Origin: Candidatus Andeanibacterium colombiense
GTDB lineage: Bacteria; Pseudomonadota; Alphaproteobacteria; Sphingomonadales; Sphingomonadaceae
DNA length: 64,000 nucleotides
NCBI GenBank assembly: GCA_029202985.1
Contig: CP119316.1
Span: 1,178,001 to 1,242,000 of the forward strand
Direction: 5' to 3'
How positions within the stretch are numbered: position 1 is the first letter of the stretch; each line of letters starts with the position of its first letter. The notes under the pieces are model-generated. The model saw nothing but the letters and a program-made list of their open reading frames with translations, did not search any database and was not told where the DNA came from. Both the position numbers and the translations under genes were made by a program. Of the stretch, positions 1-9,465 are shown piece after piece.

Positions 1-1729
1 ACCGCGGCAGCGGAAAACGCCGCGGCCAGAGGTTCGATCCGCCAGTCTTGCGTGGGCGGCGCCAGGAACAGCAGCACTGCGGCCAGCGCGCCGATCCCCA
101 GCGGTGCCTGCCAATGCGGGAGTGCGAACCATGCGGCAGCCGAAAGCAACGCGGCGCCGGCCGCAAGCAGCAACGCGAAGCGATGGTCCTCACTGCGCCC
201 GGCGACTTTCCAGCCGAGCGCCGCGCCTGCCAGCGCGAGCGCCGCGCCGCCCAGCGACGCGAATGCCCCCAGCCCATCCGGATCGCCCCACGGCGCGTGG
301 AAGTGCCACAGGGCGACCAACGGAAGAGCGAAGCCGATCGCGCTGAGCTCGATCGCGAGCTGCAGCCGCGCGGGCGCCTGCCACAGCCGCGCCAGCAACG
401 GCCCGGCGTGGATCGCTGCGAGGGCGAGCCCGCTCGCTGCGAGCCATCCGGCCGCGGGATCGGGCCAGAGCAGGAGCAGCAGCACCGACAGCGCGGCGCC
501 GAGCGTCGGCACGATTCCGAACTGCCGGTCGCGCCATGCAAGCCATTGGCCGGCCGCAGCGATCAGCGCGAACAGGCCCCAGTGCAGCGGCTGGTATCCG
601 CCCACCGCCACCAGCAGCGCCAATTGCGCGGCGCCGACCACCGCCGCGACCGAACGCAGCAGCCGCGCCGCCGCGCCGGGGAAAGCGAACAGCGGCATCG
701 CGATCGCCAACAGCAGCAGGAAGCTCCCGACCGACAGCGCGCCGATCGCGGACACCGCCTGCCCGATCAGGATCAACCACAGGCTCCATCCAGCCCCCCG
801 ACAAGCGCGATCGCCGCGAGCCACGGCCATCGCTGGACGCGGCTAACGCCGACCAGCCCGCCAATGGTAAAAGTCAGATAGACCGCCAGCAGCGGCACGT
901 TGGCGTCCATCGCCACCGTCAGCGCCGGCGCGGCGAGGCCGCCCGCGAGGCCCAGCAGCGCGCTCGGCATGCCGTGACGCAGCGACAGCCACAACGCCAG
1001 CGCGGTCACCCCCGCCAGCCCGAAGAACGCGGTGAGCGGCGAGATCATGTGATAGACATCGGCCGCGACCAGGAACACCGCGTAGAGCGTCGAAATGCCG
1101 GCGCCTGACAATGCCTGGCTGACCCGCGGATCATCGACCTTGTCGCGCTTGCGCCAGGCCCATTCGGCGCCGCCGATCAGGCCGAAGCCGAACAATGCGC
1201 CGCACACAGCCTGCACTCCGGGGGTCAACACCCGCCCGAAGAAGCCGACATCGATCGCATATTTCACGATGAAGATACCGGCGATGCCTAGCGTTATCCC
1301 GCCAGCCCAGATCGGCAGCTTGCGGCCGAGCAAATCCTCGAAATTGATCGACAGGCGCCTGCGTCGCCCAAACTCGTATTCCTCATCTGACTGCGCCCCG
1401 TCGTCAGCCACAGCGGGTTCGACGGGCAATTCAGCCGCGAGCTTCTCTTCGACCACGGCCAGCGCGATCGCGGGTTCCGGCTTGGGTTCGGCTGGAATCG
1501 CGATAGGTTGGGGGGCGGGTTCGAGGGCAGGCTCCGGTTCCGGGACTTCCTTACGAGCGGGTCCTACAAGCGGTTCCGGAAGCCGCTCCGCGCCCATCGC
1601 GATCCGCCGCCGCAACTCTTCCTCGACCAGATGCAGACGGTGCTCAAGCCGGGACACGCGGCTCCGCGCGCCCAGCAGCAGCGGGAACCCAACCAAAATC
1701 ACCAGTAGCAGGATCAAACCCGTCAGCAT
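1..1729 (-). pseudogene. DUF2339 multi-pass membrane protein, frameshifted and cut by the left edge
   Basis: The 5' part reads from an ATG at 1729, behind a purine-rich GGGGGACGGGG stretch, through one N-terminal membrane segment, a coiled-coil-like stretch, a Glu/Pro-rich linker and a series of hydrophobic helices beginning ILGRKLPIWAGG-like, as in DUF2339 proteins. The frame hits a TGA at 773. From about position 790 down to 1 a different minus-strand frame is open without stops and encodes further Ala/Leu-rich membrane helices that continue the same architecture (WSLWLILIGQAVSAIGAL and onward). One missing base near 785-795, next to a C6 run on the plus strand, restores one continuous protein. 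It could be a real inactivation or a sequencing error. DUF2339 proteins are usually 800-1000 residues, so the C-terminus lies outside the window. Function unknown. A longer start at 1795 is possible but adds a non-family N-terminus. Confidence 0.75.
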
Positions 1730-1791
1730 GCCCCGTCCCCCAGCAGGCCATAGTATCAGCACTTTACGGGGATGCACCCGTTTTGCCGAGA

Positions 1792-1998
1792 TCACTGCGC
1801 GGCAGGGGCCGCGCTCTCGCTTTCCAGCCCCGGCTTCTCGGTCATCCGCCGGTCGAGGTCCTTCTCCATCGCCGCCTGCTGGCTGCTGAGCTCCTGCTCC
1901 TTGTCGGCATAGCTCTGGTCGAAGCCCTTCTTCTCGCAGCCGGCCAGTGCCAGCAGGGCGAAGACGCTAATAATCCTTGCGGTAGCGGACACTGACAT
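1792..1998 (-). CDS. small lipoprotein
   Basis: A 68-residue protein with a signal peptide ending in a clear lipobox (LALAGC, Cys at residue 21), followed by a short charged, Gln/Glu-rich stretch that may form a coiled coil. It should be exported and lipid-anchored, but no known family is recognised. The ATG at 1998 follows a GGGGG ribosome-binding site by about 5 bases and overlaps the last 32 bases of tamB, so the two are probably transcribed together. A role in outer-membrane maintenance is suggested only by this position. Confidence 0.65.
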   Translation of the reverse strand: MSVSATARIISVFALLALAGCEKKGFDQSYADKEQELSSQQAAMEKDLDRRMTEKPGLESESAAPAAQ

Positions 1999-4900
1999 TC
2001 GAACCCCCGAAGCTGCCGACCTGACTGAGCACCGACAGCGCCTTGGTCAAACTGATCTCGATCTGCGTGGCGGTATAGCCGCGCGTATCGGTCACCACCT
2101 CCACATAGATGTCGTTGGTGATGTATTTGCCGACCGCGACCGCAGTGCCCCGCCCGGTCGCCTCGTCCGCGCCCAATATCCGCAGCCGGTCGATCCCGGT
2201 CGCCGATTGCAGCACGCCGAGCGGATTGAGCCCGCCGCTGCCGCCGCGCAACGCGTTGAGCGACGAGGCAAGTTGGACCGCCTGGACGGTCGACAATTCG
2301 CCGATCGAGCTGCCGAACAGCACCCGCGCCATGATCTCGTCCTGCGGCAGCGACGGGGTCGAGCTGAAGGTCACGCGCGGATTGTTGGCCGATCCTGCGA
2401 GGTTGATCGAGACAGTCGCATCGTCGACGTCGCCCGAGGCGGTGATCGCCAGCGTCGGGTTGACCGAATGCGCGTCGGGGAAATCGATATGGCCGCTCTG
2501 CAGCTCGAAGCTGCGCCCGGCGAAACCGAGCGTGCCGCGCACCAGATCGATCCCGCCGGTGATCTCCGGCGCGCCGGTGGTGCCGCCGACATGGATCTTG
2601 GCCGACCATTCCGATTCCAGCCCCATGCCGCTGACGAACACGCGGTTGTCGGCATAGACGTCGATGTCGAGCCGCCAGTTCGACGGCACGCCCGCGACCG
2701 GCTTGGGCTTCAGCGCGGCAGGGGCCTGCGCGTCATAAGCCTTCTCGCCGCTCGACTTGCGGCGGATGCCGGTCAGTGTGCGGACTTCGGCCGCGCCCTG
2801 GCGGACGATCTTGTAGCGGGTTTCGGGCAGCATGATGCGGCCGCGGATCGTCGCCGGTTGGTTCGCATTGTTGACGATGGTCAGCGTGCCGCTCGCGCGC
2901 GCCTCCATCCCGGCGCTGTCGGCCAGCTTCGCATTGTCGAGCTTCAGTTCGAGCTGGAGCGGATAGGACTGCTCGCTCGACAGGCTGATAAAGCCGCTCC
3001 CTGAAACGGTGCCGTTACCGGCGGTGGCGCTGAGTTCGCTCACCTCCAGCCGGTCGTCGGTGAAGGTGCCGCGCAGGCGCATCTTGGTCAGGCGGGTGCC
3101 GTAGGTGTCGTTGACATAGGTCAGGTCGTTCGCGCGGACCACGCCGGTCAGGCTCGGGCTCTGCACCCGGCCCGAGAAATCCGCCGCCACGCCGATCGCG
3201 CCGGCCACATGCTGGTCAGGCAAGGCGGCGAGCGAGAACAGCACGCTGGCCGGGCCGTTATAACGGATGCCGCCGCTCAGCGGGGCGGCCATCAGCCGGG
3301 TCATCCAGCTGCCACTCTGCGCGCCGAGCGGAGTCAGGTCGACCTGGATCCGGCCCACGGTGACCGCATTGCGTTCGATGATCGCGCGCATGTTCCCGCC
3401 GGTGGGCAGCAGCCGTCCGACCAGCCGCACATCGACCGGCGAGCTCACCGCGGCGAGGCTGGTGCGGGTGAAGCGCTTGACCGTCAGCCGCGCATCCGCA
3501 GCGGGGAAGCCGTCGCCGGTCTGCGCGAAATCGAGGCTGCCCGAAGCCGTGCCGCCCAATCCCAGTTCCGGCATCAGCGGCCGCAGCACCGCCAGGTCGA
3601 CGTCGGTCAGCCTGGTCTGGAGCTTGAGGTCGCGACCATAATGCCCGGCCAACTCCACGCTGCCATCGCGGAACGCGAGGCGGGTCGGCAACAATTCGTA
3701 TTCGCCGTTGGCTGGCTTGATCCGCGCCGGCGCGAGCGTGCGGAACGCGACCCCGCCGGCATTGCCGCGCATCGCAACGCGCCATTGGGCGGGAGCCATC
3801 TCGGCGTTGGCGGCGATTTCGAACGGGGTACCGCGGCGGCCCTTGGCAAGCAGTCTGGCGGTACCGGTCCCGCCGCGATAATCGATCTGCGCGCGCCCGC
3901 GCTCGAGCGAGAACCCGTCCATGCTCAGCCCGGCGACCTGCACATCGGCAGTTGCCTGCGGCTGGTCGTAGAGCGTTACGTCGGCATTCACGATTCCGCG
4001 GGCGAGCGCAAAATTGGCCGGGCCTGCGAATTTGGTGTTGTTCGCCGTCGCGGCCACGATCGCGCGCTGCGAGCTTCCGGCCGCGAGCAGCTGAACCTGC
4101 CCTGCGATGCCCGCCCCGCTGGCGGTCAGGGTCCCGACGAACGGCCCTGCGGCGCTTTGCACCACCCTGCCCGCCAGCCCGACTCCGGCGAAACTGGCCT
4201 TGTTGACCTCGATTGCCAAGGGCCCCTTGCCGGCGAGGATCGTCAAATCGGCGTCGAGCGAGCCGTAAGCGCTCTCTCCGGTCGCGACCAGGCCATATCC
4301 TGACGCAGTGCCACGCAGTTCGGCGCGGAGATTGGCAAGCCCGATGCCAAGGCCCGGACTGTCCGCCACCACCACCGCCACCGGGCGCGACGTTGTGCCC
4401 GACACATCGACGCTCAGCGGACCGTATTGGTCCGAGATGCCGCGGCCGGTAAAGCGGATGCCGCCATTCGCGCGGTACATGCCGCTGCCGTCCGCGAGAC
4501 GAAACTTGGGTGCGGCCACCCGCACCCGCGAGACACGCGCCACCCCGTCAGTGCCATAGGAGACATTCGCCGAGAGTACGCCGTTTCCGCCGAGGAACTG
4601 CTGCGCGGTCGAATTGAAAATTTCGCGGCTGCGCGCGGTTACCGTCCCGGCGATGCGGAAATCGCTGCCCTGGGTTTTGAGGTCGAACCTGCTGGTTACG
4701 TCGAACCGGCCGACGCCGGCGACCAGATAATTGCCGATCTTCCCATTAAGCCCGCCGGTATAGAGCCCGGTCGAAACATCGGCCACCAGCACCGCGGTCG
4801 CATCGATCCGGTCGGACCGGATCTTGAGATTGTCGCTGAGAATGCGCGGCCATTTGACCGCCAGATCGCCGTCGACGCTGACATTGGTCAGCAGTTCATT

Positions 4901-6157
4901 CGCCGCCGCGTCGAGCCCTTCGATCCGGCGCGCGCGGGCATGGAGCGGAACCAGCGCCTTGTCCGCATCGACCCGGCTTTCGCCATGCGCGGTCAGCCCG
5001 ACGATATGGGTAGTGCCGAAGCCGAGCTTCGCGGCGGTGATATTGTAATCGACCCGCGGCGTCGCGAACGGCCCGTCCAGCGCCAGCATAGCCGCGACGT
5101 TGTCGCCGACGAATTTCGGCGCGATCGCCGCCGCACGCAGCAGGCGGAAATCGACTTTCAGATCTTCGAAATGATTGTCGCCGAGATCGACCAGTCCCTT
5201 GGCAGCGAGAGTGAAATTGGCATTGTTCAGCGAGCCGTCGAGGTCGGCGCGGCGATTGGCGAGCGCGGCCTTGAGAGCGATATCGGTACGCGCGGCGAAC
5301 ATGTTGGCGCTGGCCGCGGGCAGCAGATGCTGCGGCGCGAGCCAGCCCTTGAGTGTTACCGTGCCATTGCGCGCGCCGATCCCGACATCGGCCAGATCGT
5401 CCCCACCGATGGTCGAGACAAAGCGCCCGTCCCATCTGGTCCAGTCGCCCTGGCCGTTGATCCTGGCGGTGAGCGGTTCCTTGCGGCCCGTATAGCTCGC
5501 GACCAGCCCGTCAGCCGGCGCGGTCAGGTCGAAAGCGAAATCGAGCTTGTTCTTCTCCGGAATCGCGTCGAGCGATATCCCGACCCGATCGCCACCCCTG
5601 AGGCCGTCGGCGACCAGCGCGCGCGCCTCGGCATTCACCACCGCGCGGCGATCGGCGATATGGGCGGCTCCTTTCAGCGCAACGAGGTGGCGGTCGCCGG
5701 TGACCGGCTTGTCGATCTCGATCCGCGCCACCTCCAGCTTTGCCACATCGATATCGAGATCGGGCAGCAGCGGGCCCGTGCTCGGAACTTCCTTGAACTC
5801 GGGCGTGCGGTGCAGCCGCATAACCGGCGCGGTGAGCGCGCGTATATCGACATGGTTCGAGAGATAGGCGAAGGGCCGCCAGTCGATCACCGCCTCTGGC
5901 GCACTCAGGAAGATGCCCTTGGGATCGCCCACGCTGAGATCGCGCACGGTCAGCTTGTCGTAGATCGAGCCGTCCAGTCGCGCGACCTTCAGCGTCATGC
6001 CGTTTTCGAACTTCAGCCCGGCGACCTGCCGCGCGATGAAGCGGTGACCGCTCGCGGTATCGAGCCACAGCAGGCCAGCCCCGACCATAACGATCAGCAG
6101 CGCCAACAGGCCGATCAGCCCGCCGCCGATCCATTTGGTGCGCCGCCCGAGCGCCAT
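1967..6157 (-). CDS. tamB: translocation and assembly module subunit TamB
   Basis: A 1396-residue protein with one N-terminal transmembrane anchor (about residues 10-32) and a very long body of repetitive beta-strand sequence rich in Gly, Asp and Val, ending in the conserved DUF490/TamB domain (about residues 1050-1396). This is the length and layout of TamB, an inner-membrane-anchored periplasm-spanning protein that works with TamA in outer-membrane assembly and, in current models, phospholipid transport. The start codon shares one base with the tamA stop codon (TGATG), so the two genes are translationally coupled in the usual tamA-tamB order. The C-terminal end reads VRYRKDY, typical of the terminal beta-strand of the family. 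Confidence 0.93.
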   Translation of the reverse strand: MALGRRTKWIGGGLIGLLALLIVMVGAGLLWLDTASGHRFIARQVAGLKFENGMTLKVARLDGSIYDKLTVRDLSVGDPKGIFLSAPEAVIDWRPFAYLSNHVDIRALTAPVMRLHRTPEFKEVPSTGPLLPDLDIDVAKLEVARIEIDKPVTGDRHLVALKGAAHIADRRAVVNAEARALVADGLRGGDRVGISLDAIPEKNKLDFAFDLTAPADGLVASYTGRKEPLTARINGQGDWTRWDGRFVSTIGGDDLADVGIGARNGTVTLKGWLAPQHLLPAASANMFAARTDIALKAALANRRADLDGSLNNANFTLAAKGLVDLGDNHFEDLKVDFRLLRAAAIAPKFVGDNVAAMLALDGPFATPRVDYNITAAKLGFGTTHIVGLTAHGESRVDADKALVPLHARARRIEGLDAAANELLTNVSVDGDLAVKWPRILSDNLKIRSDRIDATAVLVADVSTGLYTGGLNGKIGNYLVAGVGRFDVTSRFDLKTQGSDFRIAGTVTARSREIFNSTAQQFLGGNGVLSANVSYGTDGVARVSRVRVAAPKFRLADGSGMYRANGGIRFTGRGISDQYGPLSVDVSGTTSRPVAVVVADSPGLGIGLANLRAELRGTASGYGLVATGESAYGSLDADLTILAGKGPLAIEVNKASFAGVGLAGRVVQSAAGPFVGTLTASGAGIAGQVQLLAAGSSQRAIVAATANNTKFAGPANFALARGIVNADVTLYDQPQATADVQVAGLSMDGFSLERGRAQIDYRGGTGTARLLAKGRRGTPFEIAANAEMAPAQWRVAMRGNAGGVAFRTLAPARIKPANGEYELLPTRLAFRDGSVELAGHYGRDLKLQTRLTDVDLAVLRPLMPELGLGGTASGSLDFAQTGDGFPAADARLTVKRFTRTSLAAVSSPVDVRLVGRLLPTGGNMRAIIERNAVTVGRIQVDLTPLGAQSGSWMTRLMAAPLSGGIRYNGPASVLFSLAALPDQHVAGAIGVAADFSGRVQSPSLTGVVRANDLTYVNDTYGTRLTKMRLRGTFTDDRLEVSELSATAGNGTVSGSGFISLSSEQSYPLQLELKLDNAKLADSAGMEARASGTLTIVNNANQPATIRGRIMLPETRYKIVRQGAAEVRTLTGIRRKSSGEKAYDAQAPAALKPKPVAGVPSNWRLDIDVYADNRVFVSGMGLESEWSAKIHVGGTTGAPEITGGIDLVRGTLGFAGRSFELQSGHIDFPDAHSVNPTLAITASGDVDDATVSINLAGSANNPRVTFSSTPSLPQDEIMARVLFGSSIGELSTVQAVQLASSLNALRGGSGGLNPLGVLQSATGIDRLRILGADEATGRGTAVAVGKYITNDIYVEVVTDTRGYTATQIEISLTKALSVLSQVGSFGGSNVSVRYRKDY

Positions 6158-8457
6158 CAGAACGCCTGCCCGATCGACACGTAGATCGCGACCTTGGATT
6201 CCCCGGCCCGGCGTTTCAGGGGGGTCGCCACATCGAGCCGGATCGGCCCGAAATTGGTGTAAAACCGCCCGCCGACGCCGACACCCATGCGGATGTCGTC
6301 GAAGCCCGGGGTCGAGCTTTCGGAGACCTGACCCGCATCGACGAAAGCGACCACACCGTAATTGCCGAAGCGATAGCGCGCCTCGGCCGCCCCCTCGACC
6401 ACGCTGCGCCCCCCGATCGGATCGTCGTTCGGATCCTTGGGCCCGAGCTGCTGATAGCCGAAGCCGCGCACCGATCCGCCGCCGCCCGCATAATAGCGCC
6501 GCGATGGCGCGATATCCTCGCGCGCGGCGCCTACGATCGAGCCAACACGCAGCCGGCCGGCCAATACAAGCGGCCCGGCGGGCTGGTAGATCGATCCCTC
6601 GATCATCCCGCGCGCGTAATAGGTCGTCCCGATCCCGCCCAGCGCCGCCTCGGGCGAGAGCTTGAGCGCAAGGCGGAAACCGCGGGTCGGGTCGAGCAAA
6701 TCGTTGGTCGTATCGAAGCCGACCTGCCCCGGCAGCGCGGCGACGTAATAGGTTCGCCGCACACTCTCGGCCAGATCGAAATCATAGGCCTTCTCGGCCG
6801 TCGCCAGCAGTTCGAAGCCGTAGCTGTAGGTAAGCTTCTTCTGCCAGATCGGCGTAGAATCACGGCTGATCTGGCCTGCCAGCTTGCCGGTATAGGCATC
6901 GAAGGCATCGTAATTGTTGTGCAGCGCCGAGAGGGTCAGCGCCACCGAGCGATCGCGCTGCCCGGCATTCGAGCGGCGGAAAGTCGCGCTTGCGCCCTGT
7001 TCTTGCGTGCCCGCGACGCCGGTCAGGATCAGTGCACCTTCGGGCGGGAACAGATTGCGGTGGGTCCAGCTGCCCGAAACGCTGAAGCCCTGCCCGGTGC
7101 CATAGCCACCGGTCACCGAGATCGAGCGCGGCGGGCCCTTCGCCTGCCGCACCGCCAGATCGGCATAGACGGTATCGTCGGCCGCTGGCCTGTCGGTCTC
7201 CAGCGGTTCGACCGCGACGACCGCGAACAGGCCGGTGGCGACCAGCGCCTCGCGCAGATCGTCGACCTTGCGCGCATCGTAGAGATCGCCCCGTTTGAAC
7301 CGCGCGAGCTGGTAGATGTGATCCGGCGCGAACACCGGGCCGCTCAAGGTCTTTTTCTTTTTCTTCTTTTTCTTGCCGCCGTTGCCGATGGTCACGTCAC
7401 TGCCGGCTGCGGCGGTGACGACGATTTCCCCGAAGCGCGCGCGCGGACCGGTGACGATCGGCAGCGTGTAATCCCCGGTGCGTGCGGCCTCGTCGAGTAA
7501 TATGTCGCGCTGGCCGACCACCGCGAAGGGATAGCCGTTGCGCGGCAAGGTGACCGCCACGCCGGCCTCGGCCGCGAGCACGTCTTCGGCCAGGATCGGC
7601 TTTCCGGTCTTGAGCGGAAAGCTGGAGCTGAGCAGGTCGGCCGGGACCAGCGGCAACGATTTGAGTTCGATCGCACCGAAACTGTATTGTGGCCCCGGCT
7701 GGACTTCGAGGATAGCGGTGACCGGGTCCTTGGTCCCGACTGCCGGCAGTTCGATTGCAGGTTCCACCACCGCGTCAAAATGCCCGGCGGCGTTGAGTAC
7801 ATCGGCGAGCAATTGCCGGTCGGTCTTGATGTAGCTGCTCAATTCGGCGCCGTTGACCGCGTCGCCGTCATGATCATCGAGCGCCGAGTGCTGCTTGAAC
7901 TGGCCGCTTATATCGCCTTCGGTTTCGGTGCCCTGCAGGCCAGTGAGCCCGTCGATCCGCCAGTGATAGCGCAACTGGCGGTCTTCCTCCGGATCCTCGC
8001 CGAAGGCCTTGGCGTCGACCGGCTCGAGATCGAAGCTCGACAGCGGCTGGAGCGGCTGCTCCAGATCGGCGTCGAGCGGTGCGACATCGGGCAGCTCCTC
8101 ACTCGTATCGCCGTCCATATAGGCGGGCAGCGCCGGATCGGACGGCTCCTTGCCGCCCGCAGTCGAGCCATCGCCGGTGCTTTGGCGGACCGGGACTCCA
8201 CCGGTGGCCCGCACCGCTTCTTCCTCGGCTTTCTGCTGCTCGGCTTCCCAGTCCTGAATGCTCTCCATCTTGCCGTCGAGCGACGGGATCGCCTTGTCGA
8301 ATTCGTCGTCGGGAACGATTGCTCCGGCTGCCGCAGGCTGTGCAGCAGGCATGGGTTCGGCCTCCGTTTCCTGGGCGATAAGCGCCGGAGACCAGCAGGC
8401 AAGCGACAACACCCCAATGATCGCAATCTGCCGCAGAAAACCGTCCCTCACACTCAA
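6157..8457 (-). CDS. tamA: outer-membrane protein assembly factor TamA (BamA/Omp85 family)
   Basis: A 766-residue protein with a probable signal peptide, an acidic low-complexity segment (about residues 35-150), POTRA-like repeats (about 180-450) and a C-terminal Omp85 beta-barrel with the family's RGFGYQQLGP motif and a last strand ending in aromatic Phe. It is the outer-membrane partner of TamB, encoded directly downstream. Two features are odd: the long acidic Glu/Asp/Pro-rich N-terminal region, and an uninterrupted run of eight lysines (bases 7351-7374) between two POTRA-like segments. The start is uncertain: the first possible codon is TTG at 8457, a GTG lies at 8451, and neither has a good ribosome-binding site. 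Confidence 0.9.
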   Translation of the reverse strand: MSVRDGFLRQIAIIGVLSLACWSPALIAQETEAEPMPAAQPAAAGAIVPDDEFDKAIPSLDGKMESIQDWEAEQQKAEEEAVRATGGVPVRQSTGDGSTAGGKEPSDPALPAYMDGDTSEELPDVAPLDADLEQPLQPLSSFDLEPVDAKAFGEDPEEDRQLRYHWRIDGLTGLQGTETEGDISGQFKQHSALDDHDGDAVNGAELSSYIKTDRQLLADVLNAAGHFDAVVEPAIELPAVGTKDPVTAILEVQPGPQYSFGAIELKSLPLVPADLLSSSFPLKTGKPILAEDVLAAEAGVAVTLPRNGYPFAVVGQRDILLDEAARTGDYTLPIVTGPRARFGEIVVTAAAGSDVTIGNGGKKKKKKKKTLSGPVFAPDHIYQLARFKRGDLYDARKVDDLREALVATGLFAVVAVEPLETDRPAADDTVYADLAVRQAKGPPRSISVTGGYGTGQGFSVSGSWTHRNLFPPEGALILTGVAGTQEQGASATFRRSNAGQRDRSVALTLSALHNNYDAFDAYTGKLAGQISRDSTPIWQKKLTYSYGFELLATAEKAYDFDLAESVRRTYYVAALPGQVGFDTTNDLLDPTRGFRLALKLSPEAALGGIGTTYYARGMIEGSIYQPAGPLVLAGRLRVGSIVGAAREDIAPSRRYYAGGGGSVRGFGYQQLGPKDPNDDPIGGRSVVEGAAEARYRFGNYGVVAFVDAGQVSESSTPGFDDIRMGVGVGGRFYTNFGPIRLDVATPLKRRAGESKVAIYVSIGQAF

Positions 8458-8555
8458 ACCCCGGCCGCAGGCCGCTTGCCTGGGTTAGCAGGCAACGCGC
8501 GAAACCCTCACAAGTTGCATTATGCGGCGATGTTGCCGCGATCAACTCCGCTGCC

Positions 8556-8768
8556 TCAAGCCGGTGCCCGCTTGCGATTGCGGCGGTAATCGAACCGGTC
8601 GCGGATGTTGCCCTGGAAATAGCGCCCCTTCGAACGCGCCCGCGCAAGGCCGGAGATGACCTCTGCAGGCACTTCGAAATAGCTGTAGACCTCGCCGCTC
8701 ACGAAATCGACATCGAGGCGGCGACGGACCTCGTCATAACGATAGGCGCGGATGACACTCGAGGGCAT
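8556..8768 (-). CDS. KTSC-domain small protein
   Basis: A 70-residue protein that is almost entirely one KTSC domain, recognised by the pattern of an early MPSSVIRAYRYD, a central VDFVSGEVYSYFEVP and a late SKGRYFQGNIRDRF. This domain also occurs fused to the C-terminus of some lysyl-tRNA synthetases, which gives it its name; its biochemical role is not known. The chosen ATG at 8768 begins directly with the domain; an upstream in-frame ATG at 8840 would add 24 residues and overlap the preceding gene. It is the last gene of a LacI - NTF2-like - KTSC run on the minus strand. Confidence 0.75.
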   Translation of the reverse strand: MPSSVIRAYRYDEVRRRLDVDFVSGEVYSYFEVPAEVISGLARARSKGRYFQGNIRDRFDYRRNRKRAPA

Positions 8769-8826
8769 GCCGGGGAAACGCGGCAGACCGGCTTCGGTGC
8801 CGCGCGGCTGCCTCACACCTGATCCA

Positions 8827-9429
8827 TCAGACCTCGTCATAGTGGTAGGGCGCCACCACTGCCGAGGGATAGGCTTCATAGGTCATCGTCGGCGGAAGGT
8901 CTGGCTGCAGCCCGTCGATCGAACGCAGCAGCTTCACCCCTCCCTTGTGCCAGCCCTGCTCGTAATCGGTGTAGAGGTTCATATAGCCGTGCAGCAACGA
9001 GATGCGCCAGCTTTCGCCGGCCCGCCGATATTCGTTCTCATAGGTCGCCTCGCCCCAGCGCGCCTCGCGTCCCAGCCCGCCGACCATCATGAAGCTGCGC
9101 CAGCGGCCCTTCGCCGTCCCCGCCGCGCTATCGATATGGATCACCGGCTGGAGCTGCATATGGTTGTAGAGCACCCCGTCGCCATAGGGCGGCAGATGCC
9201 CCAGATAGGAGCGTATCCGCTCGCGTCCGAGGTAGACTCCGCGGCCTGCCAGTTCGAGCGAGCCGTCCTCGGCGAACAATTCGGCCGCCTCATCCCAGCG
9301 ACCCTTGTCGACGTAATAGCCGTAAGCCGCCTGCAAATTGCAGATCGCGACGTAATCCTCCGCTTTCTGAGCTCTGGCCGCGAGCGCGGCTACTTCGGCG
9401 CGCAATTGAGCGATTTCGCTATCCGACAT
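8827..9429 (-). CDS. NTF2-like (SnoaL-type) protein
   Basis: A 200-residue protein with an N-terminal coiled-coil-like stretch (residues 1-25) and an NTF2/SnoaL alpha-beta cone fold, seen in the pattern of an early YGYYVDKGRWDEAAELFAED, a helix with LGRERIRSYL and later strands with HMQLQPVIHID and WRISLLHGYMNLY. Members are catalytic or ligand-binding cups (ketosteroid isomerase, dehydratases, polyketide cyclases), but the substrate cannot be deduced. A GGGAG ribosome-binding site lies 6 bases before the ATG. It follows the LacI regulator by 36 bases and is probably in its operon. Confidence 0.8.
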   Translation of the reverse strand: MSDSEIAQLRAEVAALAARAQKAEDYVAICNLQAAYGYYVDKGRWDEAAELFAEDGSLELAGRGVYLGRERIRSYLGHLPPYGDGVLYNHMQLQPVIHIDSAAGTAKGRWRSFMMVGGLGREARWGEATYENEYRRAGESWRISLLHGYMNLYTDYEQGWHKGGVKLLRSIDGLQPDLPPTMTYEAYPSAVVAPYHYDEV

Positions 9430-9465
9430 ATTTTTCTCCCAATTATTTCGTGAGGTTTCGGTCGT

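Noticed and set aside
190..864. 224-residue minus-strand ORF of Arg/Ala-rich sequence
   Set aside because: It lies in a different frame from the DUF2339 membrane helices at the same place and has the composition of an out-of-frame GC-rich shadow.
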